Positions 20,759-29,897 of a stretch of 64,000 nt of DNA are shown one piece after another. Position 1 is the first letter of the stretch, and every line of letters begins with the position of its first letter. Position numbers and translations under genes: made by a program. The notes beneath the pieces were generated by a model. The model was given only the letters and a program-made list of their open reading frames with translations. It did no database searches and had not been told where the DNA came from. The stretch is taken from assembly GCF_900107995.1 (NCBI RefSeq), contig NZ_FNUM01000001.1, positions 724,936 to 788,935 of the forward strand. The letters are read 5' to 3'. This DNA comes from Alcanivorax sp. DSM 26293. Lineage in GTDB: Bacteria; Pseudomonadota; Gammaproteobacteria; Pseudomonadales; Alcanivoracaceae.

Positions 20759-21577
20759 ATGCATGCGCCGCAAGTGAATATTGCCCTGCGAGCCGCCCGT
20801 CAGGCGGGTAACCTGATTCGTCGTGCCGCCGAAAGCAATGACCCGTTATCTGTCAGCAAGAAAGGCATGAACGACTTCGTCACCGAGGTGGACCGGGCTG
20901 CCGAACAGCGCATCATCGAAGTCATCCTCAAGGCCTACCCGGATCACAGCATTCTCGCCGAGGAATCCGGCGAAATCCGCGGCAAGGGTGACGGGGCAGA
21001 CTTTCAGTGGGTGATCGACCCCCTGGACGGCACCACCAACTTCATCCATGGCTTCCCCCAGTACTGCGTCTCCATCGCCCTGAAATACAAAGGGAAACTG
21101 GAACACGCCGTGATCTATGATCCCAACCGGGATGAAGAATTCACCGCCAGCCGTGGTCGTGGCGCCGCCCTCAACGGGCGCCGTATCCGTTGCACCAACC
21201 GTCCCGGCCTGGAAGGCTGTCTGATCGGCACCGGTTTCCCGTTCCGTAAAGACCAGGCGCCGCATATGGACGCCTACCTGGGCATGTTCGCCGACATCGC
21301 CGCGTCCACCGCCGGCCTGCGCCGCCCGGGCTCTGCCGCCCTGGACCTGGCCTGGCTGGCCGCCGGTCGCCTGGACGGCTTCTTCGAATTCGGCCTGTCC
21401 GAGTGGGATCTGGCCGCCGGCGCCCTGTTGATCACCGAAGCCGGTGGCCTGGTAGGCGACCTGAGCGGTGGCCACAAATTCCTGGAAAGCGGCGGCATCG
21501 TCGCCGGCAGCCCGAAGGTCTTCAAAGGGTTGCTGCAGAAGATCAAACCGCACCTGAACGACGGATTGCGGCGGTAG
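20759..21577 (+). CDS. suhB: Inositol-1-monophosphatase / Nus-factor SuhB
   Basis: Mg-dependent inositol phosphatase that also acts in rRNA antitermination complexes. 272 residues. Metal-site motifs: [21 protein letters not shown] and [17 protein letters not shown]. Of three closely spaced ATGs (20755, 20759, 20763) only 20759 is in frame, behind TTGAGGAC. Confidence 0.96.
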   Translation: MHAPQVNIALRAARQAGNLIRRAAESNDPLSVSKKGMNDFVTEVDRAAEQRIIEVILKAYPDHSILAEESGEIRGKGDGADFQWVIDPLDGTTNFIHGFPQYCVSIALKYKGKLEHAVIYDPNRDEEFTASRGRGAALNGRRIRCTNRPGLEGCLIGTGFPFRKDQAPHMDAYLGMFADIAASTAGLRRPGSAALDLAWLAAGRLDGFFEFGLSEWDLAAGALLITEAGGLVGDLSGGHKFLESGGIVAGSPKVFKGLLQKIKPHLNDGLRR

Positions 21578-21892
21578 ATTTTCTATCGGACATCGCGGTA
21601 GTCGCGCCGCTTGAGGCGCGAATCGGCAAAATCCGAGGCGAGTCCCGAGAAGCGAGTCGCGAAAGGCGATACGGACTTCGGTTGTGATTTTCGTTACTCG
21701 CTTCTCGGGACTCGCTCCGTCTCATTCGCGCCTCAAGCGGCGCCCCTACAGCCGTATTGTTGCAACCCCTCCCTGCGCTCATCCCGTCTTTTCCTTAGAC
21801 CCCGAACCGATTTTTTGCTTCCGGCATGGACATCTCTCCTTGCTTTGCTAGCGTAATACGCAACACGGTGCAAAAAGCTCGGGAGATAAACG
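21578..21892. repeat. 315-base spacer with nested REP-like inverted repeats
   Basis: Outer arms 21598-21623 and 21724-21749 are inverted (GTAGxxGCGCCGCTTGAGGCGCGAAT type) and share the GTAG..GCGAAT ends with the repeat downstream of gatB. Inside is a perfect 20-bp inverted pair, 21638-21657 with 21696-21715 (GCGAGTCCCGAGAAGCGAGT). Bases 21638-21668 match 29753-29783 at 30 of 31 positions. The remainder (21750-21892) leads into gabD; no gene seen. Confidence 0.85.
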
Positions 21893-23347
21893 ATGACGGT
21901 TACCCTCACTGACAACGCCCTGTTTCGCCAGCAGTGCTATATCAATGGCCACTGGTGCGATGCGGATGACGGTGCCACCTTCACCGTGACGAACCCGGCC
22001 ACTGATGACAGCCTGGGCACCTCTCCGCGAATGGGAGAAGCAGAAACCCGCCAGGCCATCGACGCCGCCCACGGGGCTTTTCCTGCCTGGCGGGATCTGC
22101 CCGCTGCACAGCGCGCCACGCTCCTTGAGGCCTGGCACGATCTGATGATGGAACACCAGGACGACCTGGGCCGGCTGATGACCCTGGAGCAGGGCAAACC
22201 CCTGGCCGAGGCCAAGGGCGAAATCGCCTACGCCGCCTCCTTCCTGAAATGGTTCGCCGAAGAGGCCCGGCGCGCCTACGGCGACACCATCCCGGCACCC
22301 AAAGCCGGTCAGCGAATTGTGGTGATCAAGCAACCCATTGGTGTGACCGCAGCGATTACCCCCTGGAATTTCCCTTCCTCCATGATCACCCGCAAGGCCG
22401 GCGCCGCCCTGGCCGCAGGCTGTACCATGGTGGTCAAACCCGCCAGTGCCACCCCCTACTCCGCCCTGGCACTGGCCGAGCTGGCGGAGCGCGCAGGGAT
22501 CCCCGCAGGCGTGTTCAACGTGATTACCGGCAGCGCCGGGGCCATTTCCACTGCCCTCACCGACTCTCCCATTGTCCGCAAGCTGAGCTTCACCGGCTCC
22601 ACGGAAGTGGGCTCCAAACTGATGGCCCAGTGCGCCAAGCACATCCAGAAAGTGTCCCTGGAACTGGGAGGCAACGCCCCCTTCATCGTCTTTGACGATG
22701 CCAATCTGGACAAGGCCGTGGAAGGCGCCATGGCCAGCAAGTTCCGCAACACCGGTCAGACCTGCGTCTGCGTCAACCGCTTCCTGGTGCAGGACAGCAT
22801 CCACGATGCCTTCGTGGAAAAACTGAAAACTGCCATCGAAGCCATGAAAGTCGGCGACGGCCTTGAGGAGGGCGTCAGCCAGGCGGCCCTGATCAACCGG
22901 GATGCCGCCGACAAGGTCATGGAGCATCTGGAAGACGCCTTGGGCAAGGGCGCCAAGGTGGTTACCGGCGGCCAGCGCCATGAGCGCGGCGGCAGCTTTG
23001 TACAGCCCACCCTGATCACCGGCGTGACCACCGATGCGCAGCTCTGCCAGGAAGAAACCTTTGGCCCGCTGGCCGCTGTGATTCCATTCCGCACCGAAGA
23101 AGACGCCATTCGCATCGCCAACGACACCCCTTACGGTCTGGCCGCCTATTTCTACAGCGACAACATCCACCGTTGCTGGCGCGTGGCCGAAGCGCTGGAA
23201 AGCGGCATGGTAGGTGTCAACGAAGGCCTGATTTCCAACGCGGCCGCCCCCTTCGGTGGCGTCAAGGAATCCGGTCTGGGCCGGGAAGGCTCCCACCAGG
23301 GCATGGATGAATACCTGGAAGACAAGTACCTGTGTATGGGTAGCTAA
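21893..23347 (+). CDS. gabD: NAD(P)-dependent succinate-semialdehyde dehydrogenase
   Basis: Aldehyde dehydrogenase of 484 residues, likely oxidising succinate semialdehyde to succinate in 4-aminobutyrate catabolism. Nucleotide site TPWNFPSSMITRK and FTGSTEVGSKL, catalytic Glu in LELGGNAPFIVF and catalytic Cys in NTGQTCVCVNR (the two-Cys arrangement of GabD). FGGVKESGLGREGS near the end is also GabD-like. Start behind CGGGAGATAAACG. Substrate is assigned by family resemblance; another semialdehyde is possible. Confidence 0.87.
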   Translation: MTVTLTDNALFRQQCYINGHWCDADDGATFTVTNPATDDSLGTSPRMGEAETRQAIDAAHGAFPAWRDLPAAQRATLLEAWHDLMMEHQDDLGRLMTLEQGKPLAEAKGEIAYAASFLKWFAEEARRAYGDTIPAPKAGQRIVVIKQPIGVTAAITPWNFPSSMITRKAGAALAAGCTMVVKPASATPYSALALAELAERAGIPAGVFNVITGSAGAISTALTDSPIVRKLSFTGSTEVGSKLMAQCAKHIQKVSLELGGNAPFIVFDDANLDKAVEGAMASKFRNTGQTCVCVNRFLVQDSIHDAFVEKLKTAIEAMKVGDGLEEGVSQAALINRDAADKVMEHLEDALGKGAKVVTGGQRHERGGSFVQPTLITGVTTDAQLCQEETFGPLAAVIPFRTEEDAIRIANDTPYGLAAYFYSDNIHRCWRVAEALESGMVGVNEGLISNAAAPFGGVKESGLGREGSHQGMDEYLEDKYLCMGS

Positions 23348-23525
23348 CCTAACAACAGCTTCACGAGACACACTGCAAGCTGAGCATTAACGCATCGCTT
23401 GCAGAAACCGGAGCGCTTCACCTCCGCGCACACAGGCTTGCATCGCGGGCATCCATTGCCGCCACTGCCAGGACAGCCCGTATTGCAGCGTGGAGAGAGC
23501 GACCTGCAGCTGATAAGGAGGCGGA

Positions 23526-24665
23526 ATGGGACAAGCGTTGAACATCGCCCTGCTTCCCGGTGACGGCATCGGCCCGGAAGTGACGGATGTGGCAGAGGCG
23601 GTCCTGAACCTGCTGATCCAGCGCTACCAGCTGCCGTTAGGATATACCCGCTTTGACTGGCCGTCCCACGCCTGGCATCAGGCCCATGGGGAGATGATGC
23701 CCGGCGACGGCGTGGCGCAGCTTCGCGAGTTTGATGCCATGCTGCTGGGCGCTCTGGGGGATCCGGGCCCGCTAGAAGACCCTTCCCGTTTTGTCCTGTC
23801 CGACAGCGTGTCTTTGGCACCGTTACTGGCCCTGCGCAAACAGCTCGACCTGTGGGCCTGCGAACGCCCTGCCCACTGGCTGCCCGGCGCGCCCCAGTAT
23901 CTGGCCGATCCACGCGCCCGCGAAGTGGATATGCTGGTGATTCGCGAAAACAGCGAAGGCGAATACAGCGGCCAGGGCGGGCGGCTGGCGCCGGGCACTG
24001 CTCAGGAAGTGGCCACCCAGGTGGAGGTGTTTACCGCCCGCGCCACCGAACGACTGATCCGCCATGCCTTCCAGCGGGCCCGTCAACGGGCCGCCCAGCG
24101 CGGAACACCCCGTCAGTTCAAGAACGGCAAGCACGCCCAGGTATGCCTGATCACCAAGCGCAATGCCCAACCTTTCTGGGGCGATCTGTATACGGATACC
24201 TTTCAGCGCATCGCCAACGAATTTCCCGACGTGGACACTCACCACGAGCTGGTGGATGCGGCCTGCATGAAGTTCGTGCAGTGCCCCTGGCGCTTCGACG
24301 TGGTGGTCGCCAGCAATCTGCACGGTGACATTCTTACCGACCTGGCAGCGGTATTGTGCGGCGGACCGGGGCTGGCCCCATCCGCCAACCTGAACCCGGA
24401 TGAACCCACGCTGCCCGCCCTCTTTGAACCGGTGCACGGCAGCGCCCCGGACATTGCCGGCCAGAACCTGGCCGACCCCCGCGCCACCCTGATGAGCCTG
24501 GCCATGTTGCTGGAAAATCTGGCCCACCATCACCCGGCCATCGGCAGTGCGGCACAACATCTGCATGACCTGATTCAGGCGGACCTGGCCCGCGAGGCGA
24601 ACGGTGACCCTTTTTCAGGCACCCGGGAAACCGGACAACGGCTATGCCAGTGGCTGGCAGCCTGA
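23526..24665 (+). CDS. Isocitrate/isopropylmalate dehydrogenase family protein (tartrate/malate type)
   Basis: 379-residue metal-dependent decarboxylating dehydrogenase. Begins LNIALLPGDGIGPEV; VIRENSEGEYSGQGG and SNLHGDILTDLAA carry substrate and metal residues, and FEPVHGSAPDIAGQ the NAD site. The ENSEGEYSG form resembles tartrate dehydrogenase/D-malate enzymes more than LeuB, and there is no leuCD nearby, so leucine synthesis is unlikely. Start behind AAGGAGGCGGA. First gene of a five-gene plus-strand run. Confidence 0.82.
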   Translation: MGQALNIALLPGDGIGPEVTDVAEAVLNLLIQRYQLPLGYTRFDWPSHAWHQAHGEMMPGDGVAQLREFDAMLLGALGDPGPLEDPSRFVLSDSVSLAPLLALRKQLDLWACERPAHWLPGAPQYLADPRAREVDMLVIRENSEGEYSGQGGRLAPGTAQEVATQVEVFTARATERLIRHAFQRARQRAAQRGTPRQFKNGKHAQVCLITKRNAQPFWGDLYTDTFQRIANEFPDVDTHHELVDAACMKFVQCPWRFDVVVASNLHGDILTDLAAVLCGGPGLAPSANLNPDEPTLPALFEPVHGSAPDIAGQNLADPRATLMSLAMLLENLAHHHPAIGSAAQHLHDLIQADLAREANGDPFSGTRETGQRLCQWLAA

Positions 24666-24702
24666 CGCTGCGCCGGCAAGCCAACAACAGAAAGGAGGCA
24701 CT

Positions 24703-25989
24703 ATGAGTCACCTGTCCCCCCTGCTGGTGCAATCCAGCGGTATTTGTGCCGAGCGCGGCGAAGGAAACTGGCTCTACGACGAGGATGGCAACCGCTGGCT
24801 GGATTTCACCTCCGGGATCGGTGTCACCTCCACCGGTCACTGTCATCCGAAAGTGGTGGCTGCGGCTCAGGAGCAGGTCGCCAAACTGGTCCATGCACAA
24901 TATGCCACCGTCAAACACCCCAATATGGTTGAACTGACGGATCGGCTCTACAAGCATCTGCCCGCCCATATGGATGCTGTGGCGTTTTCCAATTCCGGCA
25001 GTGAGTCCGTGGAAGCAGCATTCCGCCTGGCACGACAGGCTACCGGTCGCCCCAACATTGTGGTGTTTCGTGGCGGTTTTCATGGCCGGACCATGGGCGC
25101 GGCGTCGTTGACCACCTCCAATAACAAGGTGCGCACCGGTTGGGCACCGCTGATGGCGGGCGTGTCGGTTGCCCCCTTCCCCCATGCCTACCGCTACGGC
25201 TGGGACGAAGACACTACCGTGGACTTCTGTCTGGGAGAACTCGATCACCTGATGATCACCGAGTGCAACCCCAAGGACACGGCGGCCATCATCATCGAAC
25301 CGGTACAGGGCGAGTACGGCTACTACCCGGCGCCGAAACGTTTCATGGAAGGACTGCAGGCACGCTGCAAGGAACATGGCATCCTGCTTATCGTCGATGA
25401 AATCCAGGCCGGCTACGGGCGCACCGGCAAGTTCTGGAGTCACGAACACAGCGGGGTGTCCGGGGACATCCTGATTACCGCCAAGGGGTTGGCCAGTGGT
25501 TACCCCCTGTCTGCCATCGCTGCCAGCAAATCCCTGATGGACAAGGGCTACCCGGGCTCCCAGGGCGGCACCTACGGCGCCAACGCGGTTGCCTGCGCTG
25601 CCGCCATCGCCACGCTGGACGTTATCGAAGAAGAAGGGCTGGTAGAGCATGCCCGCGAGATGGGTGACTATCTGCTGGAGAAGCTCACGGCGGTTCAGCA
25701 GGATTTCCCCTGTATCGAAGAGATACGCGGCCAGGGCCTGATGCTCGGCGCCGAGATCACCCGCTCCCCGGGGGTGGCAGACGGCGAACACGCCGCGGCC
25801 ATTCTCAAGGCCTGCGAGAAAGATGGCGTCCTGCTGCTCCGCTGTGGACACAAGGGCCAGGTGGTTCGCTGGCTGCCTGCGCTCAACGTGACTCGCGAGG
25901 AAATCGATATTGCCGTGGGCACCTTCGCCAAGGCGATTGCCAGCACATGCAAGAACCAGGATAAACGCTGCTCAGGCTGCAAAAGCTGA
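24703..25989 (+). CDS. Class III PLP-dependent aminotransferase
   Basis: 428-residue omega-amino-acid type aminotransferase (GABA/acetylornithine family). FSNSGSESVEAAFRLAR and GGFHGRTMGA are cofactor-phosphate segments; IVDEIQAGYGRTG and ITAKGLASGYPLSA hold the Asp and the PLP lysine. ATG 24703 behind AAAGGAGGC; a longer frame at 24604 overlaps the preceding gene and is rejected. The C-terminus is Cys-rich (CKNQDKRCSGCKS), an odd tail. With gabD upstream it could feed a semialdehyde to it. Confidence 0.88.
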   Translation: MSHLSPLLVQSSGICAERGEGNWLYDEDGNRWLDFTSGIGVTSTGHCHPKVVAAAQEQVAKLVHAQYATVKHPNMVELTDRLYKHLPAHMDAVAFSNSGSESVEAAFRLARQATGRPNIVVFRGGFHGRTMGAASLTTSNNKVRTGWAPLMAGVSVAPFPHAYRYGWDEDTTVDFCLGELDHLMITECNPKDTAAIIIEPVQGEYGYYPAPKRFMEGLQARCKEHGILLIVDEIQAGYGRTGKFWSHEHSGVSGDILITAKGLASGYPLSAIAASKSLMDKGYPGSQGGTYGANAVACAAAIATLDVIEEEGLVEHAREMGDYLLEKLTAVQQDFPCIEEIRGQGLMLGAEITRSPGVADGEHAAAILKACEKDGVLLLRCGHKGQVVRWLPALNVTREEIDIAVGTFAKAIASTCKNQDKRCSGCKS

Positions 25990-26024
25990 ATTCGAAAGCC
26001 ACCGGAAAGTGAAAGAGTCGCATT

Positions 26025-26996
26025 ATGAGCAAACCGGTAATTACGGTGCTGATGGCCGAGGATGAACCCTCCATGCCCGGGCTTGAAGCCCTTGCGGGGC
26101 AAGCGGAGGTTCGCGAGGCCCGGCATCGGGAGGAGCTGGAAGCCGCCCTTCCGGAAACGGAAATTTTGCTGGTGACCGATTTCCGCACCGAGATGCTGCA
26201 GGAAGTCTGGCCCGATCCCTGCAAAATTCGCTGGATACACGCCACCAGCGCGGGGGTGGATGCCCTGATGATTCCCCAAGTGCGTGACAGCGACATTCCT
26301 GTCACCAATGCCAGAGGTATTTTTGACAGGGGTATTGCCGAATATGTGCTCGGCGCCATGTTGCTGTTTGCCAAGGACACGCTCACCAACCTGTCGCTGA
26401 TGAAGGAACACCGCTGGCAGCACCGGGAAACCCGTCTACTGCGAAACAGCCGGGCCTTGGTGGTAGGTGCCGGCTCCATTGGCCGGGAAGTGGCAACCGT
26501 ACTGGGCGCCCTGGGCGTCAGCGTAGTGGGCACCGCCCGCAACGCCCGGGAGGATGCAGCGTTTGAGCGGGTGCATGCCCAACAGGATCTGCCCGATCTT
26601 CTCCCTGAAGCGGATTACGTCATCATTACCGCACCACTGACGCCGCAAACCGAAGGGCTGTTCGACGCTGACCAGTTCCTGCGCATGAAGCCCGGTGCGG
26701 TACTGATCAATGTGGGGCGCGGCCCCATCGTGGAAACGTCAGCGCTGCTGGCCGCCCTGCAAAGCGGGCATCTGGGCGGCGTTGCTCTGGACGTGTTCGA
26801 AGAAGAACCCCTGCACGCCAACCACCCGCTCTGGGATGAACCCAAGGCCATGCTGTCCGCCCATATGGCCGGGGACTTTATCGGCTGGCGAGCCGCGCTG
26901 GGTCAGCAATTTGTCGATAACTTTCAACGCTGGCAGAAAGGGGAACCGCTCAACAACCCGGTCAGCAAGGAGCACGGCTACGTCAGTAATGCCTGA
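26025..26996 (+). CDS. D-2-hydroxyacid dehydrogenase
   Basis: 323-residue NAD-dependent reductase of 2-oxoacids. Rossmann motif VVGAGSIGREVATVLGALG, catalytic Arg in INVGRGPIVE, Glu in FEEEPLHANHPLW. The usual catalytic His region reads SAHMAGD, so the His is kept. Likely reduces the oxoacid made by a neighbouring aminotransferase, but the substrate is unknown. Confidence 0.85.
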   Translation: MSKPVITVLMAEDEPSMPGLEALAGQAEVREARHREELEAALPETEILLVTDFRTEMLQEVWPDPCKIRWIHATSAGVDALMIPQVRDSDIPVTNARGIFDRGIAEYVLGAMLLFAKDTLTNLSLMKEHRWQHRETRLLRNSRALVVGAGSIGREVATVLGALGVSVVGTARNAREDAAFERVHAQQDLPDLLPEADYVIITAPLTPQTEGLFDADQFLRMKPGAVLINVGRGPIVETSALLAALQSGHLGGVALDVFEEEPLHANHPLWDEPKAMLSAHMAGDFIGWRAALGQQFVDNFQRWQKGEPLNNPVSKEHGYVSNA

Positions 26997-27062
26997 GGCA
27001 AGAGCCTGACCGCAGCCCTACGCAGAGAAACACAGGATTAGCGTCAACCAGGAGTGATGCCG

Positions 27063-28469
27063 ATGAGCAAGGAACTACTGACCATGAGCGCCCAGGCGCT
27101 GAAAGCCGCCTACCAGACCGGCGCCCTCTCCCCCGTAGAGGTTTGCTCCAACCTGCTGGACCATATCGAAAAGCATGACCCGGCCCTGAATGCCTGGTGC
27201 CTGATTGACCGCGATACCACCCTGCAATGGGCCCGTGAATCCGAACAACGCTATCAGCAAGGCACTCCGGAAGGGTTACTGGATGGCGTACCGGTGGCCG
27301 TCAAGGATGTCTTCCTCACTCCCATGTGGCCGACCCTGAAAGGCTCCAAAACCATCGACCCTGCCTCTACCCTGAACAAACGCTCCCCGGCGGTGGCCGC
27401 TCTGGAGCGCCATGGCTATGTCCCTCTGGGCAAGACCACGACCCCGGAGTTCGGCTGGAAAGGGATTACCGACAGCCCCTTGTGCGGGCCCACCAACAAC
27501 CCCTGGGACCCATCCAAAACCGCCGGCGGCAGCAGCGGCGGCAGTTCCGCCGCGGTCTCCGCGGGCATGGCCCCACTGGCGCTTGGCACCGATGCCGGCG
27601 GCTCTATTCGCATCCCCGCCAGCTTCTGCGGCATCGTCGGCCACAAGCCCACTTTCAGCGAGGTCCCGCACTGGCCCGCCAGCCCGTTTGGCACCCTCGC
27701 CCACGCCGGCCCCATGACCCGTTCCGTGGCGGACGCCGCCCTCATGATGAACGTGATGTGCGAAGCCGATGCCCGCGACAGCCTGGCCGCCCCCCGCCGT
27801 CATATTGATTATCTGGCGGCGCTGGACCAACCCATGAAGGGCCTGAAAATCGCCATGAGCACCAACCTGGGTTATGTGGATGTGGATCCGGATATCGAGA
27901 AAGCGTTCAAGGACGCCGCCAGGGTATTTGAAGATCTGGGCGCCACCATCACTGAAGCCGACCCCGGATTCAGCAATCCGCTGGCCGCGTTCAGTCACCT
28001 TTTCTATAGCGGTGCGGCCAATGCCATGCGTGATCTCGGTGAGCGCCAACGCAGCCTGATGGACCCGGCGTTGATTGAAGTCGCCACCAAGGCCGAGAAA
28101 CTCTCCATGCTGGATTACCTGGGCGCCATGAACGAGCGCATGGCGGTCAGCGAACGCATGGCGGTCTTTCACACCAAATACGATTTGCTGATTACTCCGA
28201 CCCTGCCTCTTGGGGCGTTCGACACCAACCGCGAAGTACCGGTGGACTGGCCCAGCACCCGCTGGCCCACCTGGACCCCATTTACCTATCCGTTCAACCT
28301 GACTGGCCAGCCGGCACTGTCAGTGCCCATGGGGCTGGACAGCAAGGGCCTGCCCATGGGGCTGCAGATTGTCGGTGCCCGTTTCGACGATGCCCGGGTC
28401 CTGGCCGCCGGGCACGCCTTCGAGCAAGCCAAGCCATTCACCCTGTTGCCACCATTGCTGCAACACTAG
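27063..28469 (+). CDS. Amidase (amidase-signature family)
   Basis: 468-residue hydrolase with Ser-cisSer-Lys triad: Lys in VAVKDVFLT, and AGGSSGGSSAA plus GTDAGGSIRIPAS. It shares the GatA fold but sits in a catabolic run and lacks GatC/GatB partners. ATG 27063 has CAGGAG nine bases upstream; starts at 27054 or 27057 are worse spaced. Could release ammonia or an amino acid from an amide entering the pathway. Confidence 0.87.
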   Translation: MSKELLTMSAQALKAAYQTGALSPVEVCSNLLDHIEKHDPALNAWCLIDRDTTLQWARESEQRYQQGTPEGLLDGVPVAVKDVFLTPMWPTLKGSKTIDPASTLNKRSPAVAALERHGYVPLGKTTTPEFGWKGITDSPLCGPTNNPWDPSKTAGGSSGGSSAAVSAGMAPLALGTDAGGSIRIPASFCGIVGHKPTFSEVPHWPASPFGTLAHAGPMTRSVADAALMMNVMCEADARDSLAAPRRHIDYLAALDQPMKGLKIAMSTNLGYVDVDPDIEKAFKDAARVFEDLGATITEADPGFSNPLAAFSHLFYSGAANAMRDLGERQRSLMDPALIEVATKAEKLSMLDYLGAMNERMAVSERMAVFHTKYDLLITPTLPLGAFDTNREVPVDWPSTRWPTWTPFTYPFNLTGQPALSVPMGLDSKGLPMGLQIVGARFDDARVLAAGHAFEQAKPFTLLPPLLQH

Positions 28470-28536
28470 ACACGTGTTTTGCGGCGCGCCGTCGCCGCCG
28501 CCTGAAGAGCGGCGCATCAAAAAGAAGGAGCACATG

Positions 28537-29742
28537 ATGGGCAATATCAATCTGGATACGGATTTCTACGAAAGCGAAGACCCGATCTGGAACCCGGCGC
28601 TGCTCACCATTCCGGTGCCGGGCATTCGTCGCATGGTGAATCTGGCATCGGACCTGGACAATGTCATCCATCTCTCCATTGGCCAACCGGATTTCAAGCC
28701 CCCGGGCCATGTTATCCAGGCCGCCGTGGATGCCCTCAACGCCGGGCAGACCGGCTACACCATGGACGCGGGCCTGCCGGAACTGCTCGAAGCCCTGGCT
28801 GAATACTACAGCCACCGGTACCAACGCCCGCTGGTGCCGGAAAACCTGATGATCACCACCGGCGCCACCGAGGCGATCTATCTGGCGCTCACCGCCACTT
28901 CTGCACCCGGGCGGGAGTTCATCGTGCCCGACCCGTCATTCATGCTGTACGGCCCCCTGATCCGCATGAATGGCGGCACCGTAAAGACCATTGCAACCCG
29001 GGCAGAGAACAACCATCAGCTTGACCCCCAGGAAGTGATTGATGCCATGGGGCCGAATACCTTTGCCGTGGTCCTCAATTCCCCCAGCAACCCCACCGGC
29101 ACCATCTACCCACGGGAAACCATTGAAGCCATCGTGGAAGAAGCGGCCTACCGGGGCATTCATGTGATCAGTGACGAGGTCTATGACCACCTGATCTATG
29201 ACGGTCGGGATTACCCCAGCGTGCTGTCCTGCTGCTCGGACCTGGACCATGTGATGGTGATCAGCAGCTTCTCGAAAACCTTTTCCATGGCCGGCATGCG
29301 CATCGGCTGGCTGATCGGCAGCCAGGGCGCCATCAAGAAATTGCGTCGCTACCACATGTTCACCACCACGGTAGCCAACACCCCCTGCCAGTGGGCCGGG
29401 GTTGCTGCGCTGCGCGGCAGCAACGACTTTATTGACAGCATGGTGGCGGAATACCAGCATCGTCGGGACCGGCTGGTGGAACTGGTGGAACAGACCCCGT
29501 ACCTGACCGGATACCAGCCTGATGGCGCCTTTTATTTGTTCCCGTCGCTGCCGGATGGGGTGGACGGCGCCAATGTGGCCCTGAAAATGCTGCGCGAAAC
29601 CGGCGTCTGCACCATCCCCGGCGACACCTTCGGGGAAGCCGGCAAACACGCCCTGCGCATCAGCTATTCCACCTCCCTGGACCAGATCGAGGAAGCCTTT
29701 GAACGCATCATCCCGTGGATGAAAAAACAGAACTTCGGGTAA
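28537..29742 (+). CDS. Class I/II PLP-dependent aminotransferase
   Basis: 401-residue aspartate-aminotransferase-fold enzyme. NSPSNPTGTIY, VISDEVYDHLIYD and SSFSKTFSMAGMRIGW (PLP lysine) are present. Start ATG 28537 (28534 also possible) behind AAGAAGGAG. Last gene of the run, 67 bases after the amidase. A bidirectional terminator follows at 29826. Confidence 0.88.
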   Translation: MGNINLDTDFYESEDPIWNPALLTIPVPGIRRMVNLASDLDNVIHLSIGQPDFKPPGHVIQAAVDALNAGQTGYTMDAGLPELLEALAEYYSHRYQRPLVPENLMITTGATEAIYLALTATSAPGREFIVPDPSFMLYGPLIRMNGGTVKTIATRAENNHQLDPQEVIDAMGPNTFAVVLNSPSNPTGTIYPRETIEAIVEEAAYRGIHVISDEVYDHLIYDGRDYPSVLSCCSDLDHVMVISSFSKTFSMAGMRIGWLIGSQGAIKKLRRYHMFTTTVANTPCQWAGVAALRGSNDFIDSMVAEYQHRRDRLVELVEQTPYLTGYQPDGAFYLFPSLPDGVDGANVALKMLRETGVCTIPGDTFGEAGKHALRISYSTSLDQIEEAFERIIPWMKKQNFG

Positions 29743-29752
29743 AAGGCGAGGT

Positions 29753-29783
29753 GCGAGTCACGAGAAGCGAGTCGCGAAAGGCG
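29753..29783. repeat. 31-bp GCGAGTC-type repeat, second copy
   Basis: Matches 21638-21668 at 30 of 31 positions although the sites are 8 kb apart in unrelated spacers. Followed, as at the first site, by a partial inverted copy (TAACTCGC around 29806). Confidence 0.85.
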
Positions 29784-29825
29784 AAAGGCGAAACCGGTTT
29801 TGTCGTAACTCGCATCTACAGAAAC

Positions 29826-29855
29826 AAAAAAGCCGCGAACAATCGCGGCTTTTTT
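29826..29855. terminator. Bidirectional terminator between the aminotransferase gene and secF
   Basis: AAAAAAGCCGCGA pairs with TCGCGGCTTTTTT over ACAA; A- and T-runs on the two sides serve both convergent units. Confidence 0.92.
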
Positions 29856-29863
29856 GGGTTTAG

Positions 29864-29894
29864 CTATTAACGATGAATTGTTAACTATTCACTG
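29864..29894. repeat. 31-bp CTATTAAC-type repeat downstream of secF
   Basis: Matches 7375-7405 (prmC 3' end) at 26 of 31 positions, in the same orientation relative to the adjacent minus-strand gene. Confidence 0.7.
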
Positions 29895-29897
29895 CTT

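Noticed and set aside
23526..24665. leuB
   Set aside because: ENSEGEYSG site and the absence of leuC, leuD and leuA nearby favour a tartrate/malate-type enzyme.
27063..28469. Second gatA
   Set aside because: Same amidase fold, but no GatB/GatC partners and embedded in a catabolic run.
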